5,835 nucleotides of DNA, from assembly GCA_944384285.1 (NCBI GenBank), contig CALWSX010000068.1:1-5835 (forward strand), given 5' to 3'. Under the pieces are notes generated by a model. That model had not been told where the DNA came from and ran no database searches. It worked only from the letters and a program-made list of their open reading frames with translations. Source of the DNA: an uncultured Lachnospiraceae bacterium (GTDB lineage Bacteria > Bacillota > Clostridia > Lachnospirales > Anaerotignaceae). This document shows positions 1-5,741 of the stretch, piece by piece (position 1 is the first letter of the stretch; every line of letters starts with the position of its first letter). The translations under genes were made by a program, and so were the position numbers.

Positions 1-1468
1 ACTTATTAAACTTGCAGAAATATGTGAAAAAACAGGCAGAACAGATAACAGCGATAAACTAATTTTAGAAGGTCTTTTTTCAACTCTAACAAATGTAAAT
101 TTTAATGACCAAAGATTGGTTGAAATTATAGAATTAGTTGATGCAGAAATAAATAAAAAATTTTTAACTTGTAAAAAAAATGAAACCAATAATATAGATT
201 TAAGTGAATATGATATGAAGAATCTTTGGAATGAAGAAGATGACATTCGTTCTTTGAAATCTCTCATATTATTTGGGATTAAAGGAATTGCTGCATACAC
301 ATATCATTCATATGCACTTGGATACAAAAATGAAGAAATAAATAATTTTATTTATAAAGCTCTTCCATTAATAGGTGCGAAAATGAGAATAGATGATCTT
401 TTACCTGTAGTAATGGAAACAGGGAAAATAAATTATTTATGTATGGAACTTCTTGATAAAGCTAACACAGAAACTTTTGGTATCCCAGAACCAACGAATG
501 TTTCATTAAAGATAGAAAAAGGAGCATTTATTGTAATTAGTGGACATGATTTGTTAGACTTAAAACTTCTTTTAGAGCAAACAGAAGGAATGGGAATAAA
601 TATATATACTCATGGAGAGATGCTTCCTGCTCATGCATATCCTCTTTTAAAAAAATATAAGCATTTGAAAGGGAACTACGGAACAGCATGGCAAAATCAA
701 CAAAAAGAATTTTCTGATATTCCAGGAGCCATTTTGTTTACAACAAACTGTATAATGCCTGTTAAAGATAGTTATAAAGATAGGGTGTTTACAACAGATG
801 TTGTATCTTATCCGGGTCTTATTCATATAGGAAATGATAAAGATTTTTCTCCTGTAATAAAAAAAGCCATAGAGCTTGGTGGATTTGATACAGATAAAGA
901 GTTTTTTGGAATAAATGGGGGAAAATGTGTAACAACAGGGTTTGGACATAATGCTGTTCTTTCTGTTGCAGAAAATATAGTAAACGCTGTAAAATCAGGG
1001 GAGATTAAACATTTCTTTTTGGTTGGTGGTTGTGACGGAGCAAGACCAGGAAGAAATTACTTTACAGAGTTTGTAAAAGCTACTCCTTCAGACACACTTA
1101 TTCTAACACTTGCGTGTGGTAAATACAGATTTAATGATTTAGAGCTAGGGGATATAAATGGAATTCCAAGAATTATAGATATGGGACAATGTAATGATGC
1201 TTTTAGTGCAATAAAAGTTGCCGTAGCTCTTGCAGAAGCATTTAATTGTGATGTAAATGAGCTTCCTCTTTCTATGATACTTTCTTGGTATGAACAAAAA
1301 GCAGTTTCTATTTTATTAACACTATTATATCTTGGAATTAAAGATATAAGACTTGGACCAACTCTTCCGGCGTTTGTATCTCCAAACATATTAAATTTCC
1401 TTGTTGAAAACTTTGGAATTAAGCCTATAAAAACACCATTAGAAGATATTAATGAAATTTTAAAATAA
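1..1468 (+). CDS. hcp: Hybrid-cluster protein / hydroxylamine reductase, 5' end cut by window edge
   Basis: Cytoplasmic Fe-S-O enzyme that reduces hydroxylamine to ammonia in vitro and is linked in many bacteria to nitric oxide detoxification and protein S-nitrosylation. The frame (codons begin at 2) is open to the left edge, giving about 488 visible residues of an expected 530-550. A TTG at 116 is internal and not the start: family-like sequence (LEGLFSTLTNVNF) lies before it. All seven expected hybrid-cluster ligands are visible: His (545-547, GHDL), Glu (617-619, HGEMLPAHAYP), Cys (749-751, TTNCIMP), Cys (1031-1033, GGCDGARPGR), Cys (1115-1117, LACGKYRFN), Cys (1190-1192, GQCNDAFSA) and Glu (1292-1294, WYEQKAV). 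The N-terminal four-Cys motif that binds the second Fe-S cluster would lie off the left edge, so I cannot assign the class from it; the helical region is present, which argues against the short class III. A hairpin terminator follows, so it is not co-transcribed with the next gene. The family call is very secure; the promoter is not in the window. Confidence 0.96.
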   Translation, partial: LIKLAEICEKTGRTDNSDKLILEGLFSTLTNVNFNDQRLVEIIELVDAEINKKFLTCKKNETNNIDLSEYDMKNLWNEEDDIRSLKSLILFGIKGIAAYTYHSYALGYKNEEINNFIYKALPLIGAKMRIDDLLPVVMETGKINYLCMELLDKANTETFGIPEPTNVSLKIEKGAFIVISGHDLLDLKLLLEQTEGMGINIYTHGEMLPAHAYPLLKKYKHLKGNYGTAWQNQQKEFSDIPGAILFTTNCIMPVKDSYKDRVFTTDVVSYPGLIHIGNDKDFSPVIKKAIELGGFDTDKEFFGINGGKCVTTGFGHNAVLSVAENIVNAVKSGEIKHFFLVGGCDGARPGRNYFTEFVKATPSDTLILTLACGKYRFNDLELGDINGIPRIIDMGQCNDAFSAIKVAVALAEAFNCDVNELPLSMILSWYEQKAVSILLTLLYLGIKDIRLGPTLPAFVSPNILNFLVENFGIKPIKTPLEDINEILK

Positions 1469-1475
1469 GAAATTT

Positions 1476-1508
1476 TAAGTCCTTGATTTATTTCAAGGGC
1501 TTATTTTA
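1476..1508 (+). terminator. Intrinsic terminator after hcp
   Basis: An 11-bp stem pairs 1476-1486 (TAAGTCCTTGA) with 1493-1503 (TCAAGGGCTTA), with one G-T wobble and a 6-base loop, followed by a short T-rich run (TTTTAT). It begins 7 bases after the hcp stop codon, where a rho-independent terminator is expected. The T tract is short, so some read-through into the SDR gene is possible. Confidence 0.8.
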
Positions 1509-1522
1509 TGCTATACTATAAT
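1509..1522 (+). promoter_or_regulatory. Extended -10 promoter of the SDR gene
   Basis: TG at 1509-1510, one base, then TATACT at 1512-1517 forms an extended -10 element for the housekeeping sigma factor. Overlapping TATAAT hexamers at 1517-1522 and 1522-1527 are alternatives. I see no good -35 box at the proper distance, which an extended -10 can tolerate. The promoter sits directly behind the hcp terminator and would give a leader of about 30 bases, most of it the AGGAGG site at 1541-1546. The region is very AT-rich, so chance matches are likely and the exact hexamer is uncertain. Confidence 0.5.
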
Positions 1523-1552
1523 ATAATATAGAAAAGTATAAGGAGGATAAAA

Positions 1553-2263
1553 ATGATTAAAAATGTTGTTGTTACAGGGAGCGCACAAGGAATAGGATTT
1601 AACATTACTAACACTTTTGCCAAAAAGGGTTTTAGAGTTTTTGCATTGGATATTAAACCTCAGAAATTTGAAAACAGTAATATTATATGTTATAAAGTTG
1701 ATTTAAGAAAAGAAGAAGAAATTAAAGATGTGTTTGATAAAATAAAAAAAGAGTATGGTTCTTTACATATATTAATTAATAATGCAGCAGCAAGTGGATT
1801 TCATAAATCAATTTATGATATAACAACAGAAGAATTTGACAATGTTATTTCTATAAATTTAAGAGGATATTTTATTTGTGCAAAGGAATTTATAAAAGCT
1901 AATAAAGGTGAAAGCTATGGAAGAATAATAAATATTGCATCTACAAGATATAATCAGAATGAAGCGGAGTGGGAAGCTTATGGGGCTTCTAAAGGAGGAG
2001 TTGTTTCTTTAACAAATACTCTTTGTGTATCATTATCGGAGACACCTATTACAGTTAATGCAATAAGTCCGGGTTGGATAGAAGTAAAGGATTATGATGG
2101 ATTAACAGATGAAGACCATAAACAACATCCATCAGGAAGAGTTGGAAAACCATCTGATATTGCAAGGGCATGTTTATTTTTCTGTGAGGAAGAAAATGAT
2201 TTTATAAATGGTGCAAATCTCATTAGTGATGGTGGTATGACAAAAAAGATGATATATATTTAA
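1553..2263 (+). CDS. Classical short-chain dehydrogenase/reductase (SDR), substrate unknown
   Basis: Soluble NAD(P)-dependent oxidoreductase of the classical SDR family, 236 residues, slightly short of the usual 245-255. The ATG is fixed by AGGAGG at 1541-1546, six bases upstream. Visible motifs, in order: the nucleotide-binding glycine motif TGSAQGIG (residues 8-15), Asp33 at the end of the second strand (ALDIK), the NNAA motif (76-79), and the catalytic set Asn102 (INLRG), Ser130 (NIAS), Tyr143 and Lys147 (YGASK), then SPGW (172-175) and a C-terminal DGGMT (227-231). Asp33 usually favours NAD(H) over NADP(H); that is inference. All catalytic residues are intact, so it should be active. It looks like the 3-oxoacyl-ACP reductase or sugar/steroid dehydrogenase type, but the substrate cannot be read from sequence and the neighbours give no pathway. 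It has its own promoter and terminator, so it appears monocistronic. Confidence 0.92.
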   Translation: MIKNVVVTGSAQGIGFNITNTFAKKGFRVFALDIKPQKFENSNIICYKVDLRKEEEIKDVFDKIKKEYGSLHILINNAAASGFHKSIYDITTEEFDNVISINLRGYFICAKEFIKANKGESYGRIINIASTRYNQNEAEWEAYGASKGGVVSLTNTLCVSLSETPITVNAISPGWIEVKDYDGLTDEDHKQHPSGRVGKPSDIARACLFFCEEENDFINGANLISDGGMTKKMIYI

Positions 2264-2279
2264 ACGAAAGTTTATGTAT

Positions 2280-2310
2280 TTACTCCCTATATTTATGGGA
2301 GTAATTTTTT
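2280..2310 (+). terminator. Intrinsic terminator after the SDR gene, in the convergent gap with sigG
   Basis: A perfect 8-bp stem pairs TTACTCCC (2280-2287) with GGGAGTAA (2297-2304) around a 9-base loop and is followed by six T (2305-2310). It lies 16 bases after the SDR stop. The T tract runs into the last bases of sigG, whose stop is at 2309-2311 on the other strand. Read on the minus strand, the same hairpin comes directly after the sigG stop but is followed by ATACATAAAC rather than a U tract, so it is a strong terminator only for the + strand; it may still protect the 3' end of the sigG transcript. Confidence 0.85.
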
Positions 2311-3082
2311 ACATATATTTTTTCATATGATTTAAAGCATTTTTTTCAAGACGTGAAACTTGGGCTTGGCTTATTCCTACTTCTTCGCTAACTTCCATTT
2401 GAGTTTTGCCCTCAAAAAATCTTAGGTCAAGTATGTGTTTCTCCCTTTCGTTTAATTTTTTCATAGCTTGGTTTAGAGATAAATTTTCTACCCATAATTT
2501 TTCACAATTCTTTTTGTCACTTACCTGATCCATAATAAAAAGTGTATCTCCTGCATCGTGAAAAACAGGTTCAAATAAAGAAACAGGGTCTTGTATTGCT
2601 TCAAAAGCATTTACAATAGCTTCTTTGCTTATTCCCATTTCTTTTGCTATATCTTCTATTTTGGGTTCTTTTGAGTGTTTGTTTGTTAAAGCCTCTTTAA
2701 CTTGTAGAGCTTTATATGCCGTGTCTCTTACACTTCGACTTACTCTAATAGAGTTATTGTCTCTTAAGTATCTTCTTATTTCTCCAAGTATCATTGGTAC
2801 GGCATAGGTTGAAAATTTTACACCAACATTTATATCGAAATTATCAATGGCTTTTATCAAACCAATACAGCCAATTTGGAAAAGGTCGTCCATCACTTCA
2901 CCTCTGCGGCTGAATTTTTGAATAACACTTAATACAAGTCGTAGATTTCCGCATATATATTCTTCCCTTGCTTTTTTATCACCTTTTTGAATACGTTCAA
3001 AAAGTTCTTTTTTCTCTGTTTCTGTTAAAATTGGGAGCTTAGATGTGTTAACACCACATATTTCTACTTTATTAATAACCAT
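2309..3082 (-). CDS. sigG: RNA polymerase sporulation sigma factor SigG (late forespore)
   Basis: Sigma-70 family factor that directs late forespore transcription after engulfment. It has 257 residues against 260 in Bacillus subtilis. The N-terminus VEICGVNTSKLP (6-17) is diagnostic of SigG and separates it from SigF and SigB. Region 2 runs from about 46 to 120 (NLRLVLSVIQKF 46-57, DDLFQIGCIGLIKAIDNFD 65-83, then FSTYAVPMILGEIRRYLRD 90-108 and RVSRSVRD). Region 3 lies near 139-190, with DPVSLFEPVF at 165-174. Region 4 has LNEREKHILDLRFFEGKTQ (210-228) and the helix-turn-helix EVSEEVGISQAQVSRLEK (230-247). The frame stays open 40 codons upstream to an ATG at 3202, but that extension is A/T-derived, unlike any SigG, and lacks an RBS; the start at 3082 has AGGAGGT five bases before it. 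The gene stands alone, convergent with the SDR gene and divergent from rnfC, whereas sigG often follows spoIIGA-sigE. Residue 44 is Cys where B. subtilis has Asn45. Confidence 0.97.
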   Translation of the reverse strand: MVINKVEICGVNTSKLPILTETEKKELFERIQKGDKKAREEYICGNLRLVLSVIQKFSRRGEVMDDLFQIGCIGLIKAIDNFDINVGVKFSTYAVPMILGEIRRYLRDNNSIRVSRSVRDTAYKALQVKEALTNKHSKEPKIEDIAKEMGISKEAIVNAFEAIQDPVSLFEPVFHDAGDTLFIMDQVSDKKNCEKLWVENLSLNQAMKKLNEREKHILDLRFFEGKTQMEVSEEVGISQAQVSRLEKNALNHMKKYM

Positions 3083-3087
3083 ATATG

Positions 3088-3094
3088 ACCTCCT
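3088..3094 (-). promoter_or_regulatory. Ribosome binding site that fixes the sigG start
   Basis: On the minus strand AGGAGGT is followed by five bases (CATAT) and then ATG at 3082-3080. The near-perfect Shine-Dalgarno match, together with the SigG-specific N-terminus beginning right there, excludes the in-frame ATG 40 codons upstream. Confidence 0.93.
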
Positions 3095-3102
3095 AATTTT
3101 AT

Positions 3103-3150
3103 TTAGGCTTAACTTTTGCACAAAAAGTAATTTTGTAAAAAGTAACCTAA
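3103..3150 (-). promoter_or_regulatory. Possible stem-loop in the sigG 5' leader
   Basis: An imperfect 13-bp stem pairs 3103-3107 with 3146-3150 (TTAGG/CCTAA), 3109-3111 with 3143-3145, and 3113-3117 with 3138-3142, leaving single-base bulges at 3108 and 3112 and a 20-base loop. A competing small hairpin pairs 3112-3117 with 3123-3128. The competition comes from a direct repeat, AAAAAGTAA, at 3122-3130 and 3137-3145. The structure ends about nine bases upstream of the RBS and does not bury it. AT-rich sequence forms such stems easily; the GG/CC base at the foot is the most convincing part. Confidence 0.35.
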
Positions 3151-3154
3151 TAAG

Positions 3155-3183
3155 AATTTTTTCCAACAGAGTTTTTTTTATAC
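3155..3183 (-). promoter_or_regulatory. Tentative sigF/sigG-type promoter of sigG
   Basis: On the minus strand GTATA (3183-3179) fits the GYATA -35 box of forespore sigma factors. After 14 bases comes GGAAAAAATT (3164-3155), which matches the sigF -10 pattern GGnnAnAnTR except at its last base. The spacer is about one base shorter than usual, as I recall the consensus. Transcription would begin near 3148, giving a leader of roughly 65 bases that starts at the foot of the stem-loop. SigF-dependent transcription of sigG is well established in B. subtilis; this particular site is inferred by eye. Confidence 0.35.
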
Positions 3184-3225
3184 TTAAAGTAAAAAATACC
3201 AATTAAATTTTTAATTAGAGAGGAA

Positions 3226-3251
3226 TTTGTTAATAACAAAACAAAGTTTGT
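3226..3251. repeat. Two adjacent palindromes, possible Rex-like operator
   Basis: TTTGTTA-A-TAACAAA (3226-3240) is a perfect inverted repeat with a one-base centre and is immediately followed by ACAAA-G-TTTGT (3241-3251), also perfect. Read differently, 3227-3244 is TTGTTAA-TAAC-AAAACAA, which agrees at 12 of 14 fixed positions with the clostridial Rex operator TTGTTAA-N4-TTAACAA as I remember it. Rex senses the NADH/NAD+ ratio, which suits an rnf operon. Against this, the site lies about 72 bases upstream of the best rnf -35 box, and low-complexity A/T sequence produces palindromes by chance. Confidence 0.4.
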
Positions 3252-3312
3252 AAAAAATTTATCAATATTTAGACTTTTTTATAAATTTTTTATATTTTTT
3301 TTGTAAAATTTC

Positions 3313-3341
3313 TTGTTAAATTTCAGAATTTAATATAGAAT
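3313..3341 (+). promoter_or_regulatory. Housekeeping (sigA-type) promoter of the rnf operon
   Basis: TTGTTA at 3313-3318, a 17-base spacer, and TAGAAT at 3336-3341 match the -35 and -10 consensus in four and five of six positions. Transcription would begin near 3348, leaving a leader of about 57 bases before rnfC. A weaker alternative, TAGACT (3270-3275) with TATTTT (3293-3298), has the same spacing. Confidence 0.5.
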
Positions 3342-3404
3342 AGAGTAATATAAAAAATAAGCTTTTTAATAACATGTAAAATTTTGTAAGAAAAGAGGGA
3401 TACC

Positions 3405-4742
3405 ATGAGGTTATTTTCTTCTGAAAGAGGAGTACATCCTCCTGACGGGAAACATTTTACCGCTAATAAGAAAATAGAAACTATTATGCCAAAAGTCGGC
3501 CAGCTTTTATATTTTCCGACAAGCCAGCATGCGGGAACACCGACAGAGCCTATTGTTGCTGTAGGTGATTATGTAAAAGTAGGTCAGAAAATTTGTGATA
3601 GTGATGCTAAAATAACATCACCTGTTTTTTCTAGTGTTTCAGGTGTTGTTAAAGCAATAAAACCAGTCTTACTTCCGGCAGGAAATTTATCAAATGCAGT
3701 CATTATTGAAAATGATGGAAAATTTGAAAAAAGTGAAGAAATAGGTAAGCCTTATGATTACACAAAAATGACTAAAGAAGAAATTGTTGATGTAATTAAA
3801 AAAATGGGCATAGTTGGTCTTGGTGGGGCAGGTTTCCCTACTTATGCCAAAATCAATCCTCCTGCAGATAAAAAGATTGACTATTATATTGTAAATGGTG
3901 CTGAATGTGAACCATATCTTACAACAGATGACCGAATGATGATTGAACATTCAGACAGCTTAATAAGGGGTATTCTTATTTTCCAGAAAATGTATCCTGA
4001 TGCAAAAGCTTTAATTGGTATTGAGGATAATAAACCTACTGCTATTGAAGTTATGAGAAAAGCGGCAGAAGGATATGATAAAATCGAGGTTGTACCTGTA
4101 AAAACAATGTACCCACAAGGTGGAGATAAACAGCTTTTAAGAACTCTTACAGGAAGAACTTTTCCTATTACAAATCCTCCTTCTCGTACACCGGATACAG
4201 GCTGTATAGTTAATAATGTTGTTACTATAATGGCTATAGATAAAGCTTTAAATGAAGGTGAACCTTTTTTAAAAAGAGTTATTACTGTTACGGGGGACGC
4301 AGTAAAAAATCCTGGAAATTACGAAGTTTGCCTTGGAACAACATATCAGGATTTGATTGATGCTATAGGTGGATTTAAAGCAGAGCCTAAGAAATTTATA
4401 GCAGGTGGTCCTATGATGGGATTTTCAATGTATACACTTGATGTTGCAACAATTAAAACATCTTCTGGATTAATCTGTTTAACAGAAGCAGAATGTGAAA
4501 ATCCAAAAGAAAGTAATTGTATAAGATGCGGAAAATGTACAGAACATTGTCCTTTAAACTTAGCGCCTTATGCTCTTAATCAGTATGCTTTAAGAGGAGA
4601 TGCAGAAAGCTTTGTTGCAAATAATGGTATGTTTTGTATAGAGTGCGGAACATGTTCTTACACTTGTCCATCTAAGAGACAGCTTACTCAGTCTATTAGT
4701 GCAATGAAAAGAACAGAATCTGCAAAAAGAAAGAGAAGATAA
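3405..4742 (+). CDS. rnfC: Ion-translocating Rnf complex subunit C (NAD-side Fe-S/flavin subunit)
   Basis: Peripheral cytoplasmic subunit of the Rnf complex (ferredoxin:NAD+ oxidoreductase), regarded as the NAD(H) site. It has 445 residues, the short clostridial form without the long Ala/Lys-rich tail of enterobacterial RsxC. In order: a conserved N-terminal GGVHPP-like stretch (RGVHPPDGK, 8-16) and barrel-sandwich domain to about 100; the Complex-I 51-kDa-like flavin/NAD domain with GIVGLGGAGFPT (135-146), NGAECEPYL (164-172) and YPQGGDKQLL (236-245); an SLBB domain around 290-325; GGPMMG (334-339); and two [4Fe-4S] motifs, Cys372/375/378/382 (CIRCGKCTEHCP) and Cys411/414/417/421 (CIECGTCSYTCP), each followed by Pro. 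All eight cysteines are present. The ATG is supported by GAGGG five bases upstream and by the family N-terminus. It is first in the operon, and rnfD follows after 12 bases. The C-terminus is very basic (KRTESAKRKRR). Confidence 0.97.
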   Translation: MRLFSSERGVHPPDGKHFTANKKIETIMPKVGQLLYFPTSQHAGTPTEPIVAVGDYVKVGQKICDSDAKITSPVFSSVSGVVKAIKPVLLPAGNLSNAVIIENDGKFEKSEEIGKPYDYTKMTKEEIVDVIKKMGIVGLGGAGFPTYAKINPPADKKIDYYIVNGAECEPYLTTDDRMMIEHSDSLIRGILIFQKMYPDAKALIGIEDNKPTAIEVMRKAAEGYDKIEVVPVKTMYPQGGDKQLLRTLTGRTFPITNPPSRTPDTGCIVNNVVTIMAIDKALNEGEPFLKRVITVTGDAVKNPGNYEVCLGTTYQDLIDAIGGFKAEPKKFIAGGPMMGFSMYTLDVATIKTSSGLICLTEAECENPKESNCIRCGKCTEHCPLNLAPYALNQYALRGDAESFVANNGMFCIECGTCSYTCPSKRQLTQSISAMKRTESAKRKRR

Positions 4743-4748
4743 GGGGGG
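4743..4748 (+). promoter_or_regulatory. G-rich ribosome binding site that fixes the GTG start of rnfD
   Basis: Six G in a row directly follow the rnfC stop and lie six bases before the GTG at 4755. The first in-frame ATG (codon 15, within TPHMRSK) would cut off a conserved N-terminal segment and has no comparable site. The run of G is unusual in this AT-rich DNA; it gives a GGGG match to the anti-Shine-Dalgarno sequence rather than the AGGAGG used elsewhere in the window. Confidence 0.75.
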
Positions 4749-4754
4749 TTCTGT

Positions 4755-5741
4755 GTGGAAAATAAAAATTTAATTACGGTTTCATGTACCCCTCATATGC
4801 GATCAAAGATTACAGTAAACAAGATTATGCTTGATGTAATTATATCTTTGGTTCCAGCTGCAATAATGGGTATATACTTTTTTGGATTTGGAGCAATAAA
4901 AGTTATTTTGCTTTCAGTTATCTCTGCTGTATTTTTTGAATATGTTTTTCAGAAAGCAACAAAAAGAGATGTCACAATAAACGATTTAAGTGCGGTTGTA
5001 ACAGGCTTATTACTTGCATATAATCTTCCTTCTACAGCACCATTTTGGATGCCTATAGTTGGTTCATTTGTAGCTATTATTTTGGCAAAACAGCTTTTTG
5101 GAGGAATAGGTCAAAACTTTATTAACCCTGCACTTGCCGGACGTGCATTTTTACTTGCATCATATCCTGCAGAAATGACAAATTGGGTAGCTCCGGGTTG
5201 GGGTGTTGACGCAGTTACTACTCCTACACCACTTGCTGCTTTAAAACAGGGTGTTGACCTTGTAAGTGCATCAGGAAATGTTATTTCAGCAACTCCTGGT
5301 AAAGAAGATATTATAAATGCACTTACAGGAAATATTGGTGGATGTATCGGAGAAACTTGTGCAATTGCTCTTTTAATAGGCGGTTTATATCTTATTTATA
5401 AAAAAGTTATAAATATAAAAATGCCTTTGATTTACATAGTTACTGTATTTATACTTACAGGAATTTTAGGAAGAGAAACAGGAAGATTTCCTTTATATGA
5501 AATTCTTACAGGTGGTGTAATGCTTGGTGCTTTCTTTATGATTACAGACTATACAACATCGCCTATGACACCTAAAGGACAGATTATATTTGCTTTAGGT
5601 TGTGGTATAATTACATCTCTTATAAGAATTTATGGAAGTTATCCGGAAGGAGTTTCTTATTCAATACTTATAATGAACCTCTTCGTTCCAATCATTGACA
5701 GATATACTAAACCAGTAATTATAGGGGAGGCGAGAAAATGA
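4755..5741 (+). CDS. rnfD: Ion-translocating Rnf complex subunit D (membrane flavoprotein)
   Basis: Integral membrane subunit of the Rnf complex, related to NqrB, thought to carry covalently bound FMN and form part of the electron and ion path. It has 328 residues starting at GTG. Hydrophobic segments lie near 25-45, 47-65, 76-90, 96-113, 200-217, 222-238, 250-264, 276-292 and 298-316. Family motifs: SCTPHMRSK (10-18), FGGIGQNFINPALAGRAF (115-132), MLGAFFMITDYTTSPMTPKG (256-274 region) and YPEGVSYSILIMNLFVPIID (296-315). The flavinylation site, S-G-A-T in Gram-negative RnfD, aligns with TTPTPL (155-160), making Thr158 the likely FMN attachment residue. The large loop at 140-195 holding this site should face outward. 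The stop codon overlaps the rnfG start by four bases (ATGA), which implies translational coupling; the rnfG RBS (GGGGAGG, 5724-5730) lies inside this gene. Confidence 0.96.
   Translation: MENKNLITVSCTPHMRSKITVNKIMLDVIISLVPAAIMGIYFFGFGAIKVILLSVISAVFFEYVFQKATKRDVTINDLSAVVTGLLLAYNLPSTAPFWMPIVGSFVAIILAKQLFGGIGQNFINPALAGRAFLLASYPAEMTNWVAPGWGVDAVTTPTPLAALKQGVDLVSASGNVISATPGKEDIINALTGNIGGCIGETCAIALLIGGLYLIYKKVINIKMPLIYIVTVFILTGILGRETGRFPLYEILTGGVMLGAFFMITDYTTSPMTPKGQIIFALGCGIITSLIRIYGSYPEGVSYSILIMNLFVPIIDRYTKPVIIGEARK

Larger units (their letters stand above)
3083..3404. other. Divergent intergenic control region between sigG and rnfC
   Basis: These 322 bases, among the most AT-rich in the window, hold no credible gene in any frame. 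Reading outward from sigG they contain its RBS, a foldable leader, a tentative forespore-type promoter, two adjacent palindromes (3226-3251), a stretch of almost pure A/T (about 3251-3310), a housekeeping-type promoter for rnfC, and the rnfC leader with its RBS (GAGGG, 3395-3399). I see no riboswitch-like architecture and no terminator in the rnfC leader. Confidence 0.8.

Noticed and set aside
116..118. TTG at 116 as the hcp start codon
   Set aside because: The frame is open to the left edge and the upstream residues match the family, so the TTG is internal and the true start is off the window.
647..949. Antisense reading frame of about 100 codons inside hcp
   Set aside because: It lies opposite a strongly conserved enzyme and its Cys-, Phe- and Tyr-rich product has no recognisable domain; it is a shadow of the coding strand.
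1057..1389. Antisense reading frame of about 110 codons in the hcp 3' part
   Set aside because: It is a shadow of a conserved gene, with no RBS or domain evidence.
2280..2304. Bidirectional terminator serving both the SDR gene and sigG
   Set aside because: The hairpin is perfect, but only the + strand has a T tract after it; on the minus strand it is followed by ATACATAAAC.
3083..3202. A 40-codon N-terminal extension of SigG from an ATG at 3202
   Set aside because: It has no RBS, does not resemble any SigG N-terminus, and a near-perfect RBS precedes the ATG at 3082. The extension overlaps the probable promoter and leader.
3320..3330. A second full Rex site over the rnf -35 box
   Set aside because: Only the left half-site TTGTTAA (3313-3319) is present; the right half matches one base in seven.
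3348..3404. Riboswitch or attenuator in the rnfC leader
   Set aside because: The predicted leader is only about 57 AT-rich bases, with no stable stems and no terminator hairpin.
3690..3950. Antisense reading frame of about 86 codons inside rnfC
   Set aside because: It lies opposite the conserved flavin/NAD domain and its Phe/Ile-rich product looks like translated antisense AT-rich DNA.
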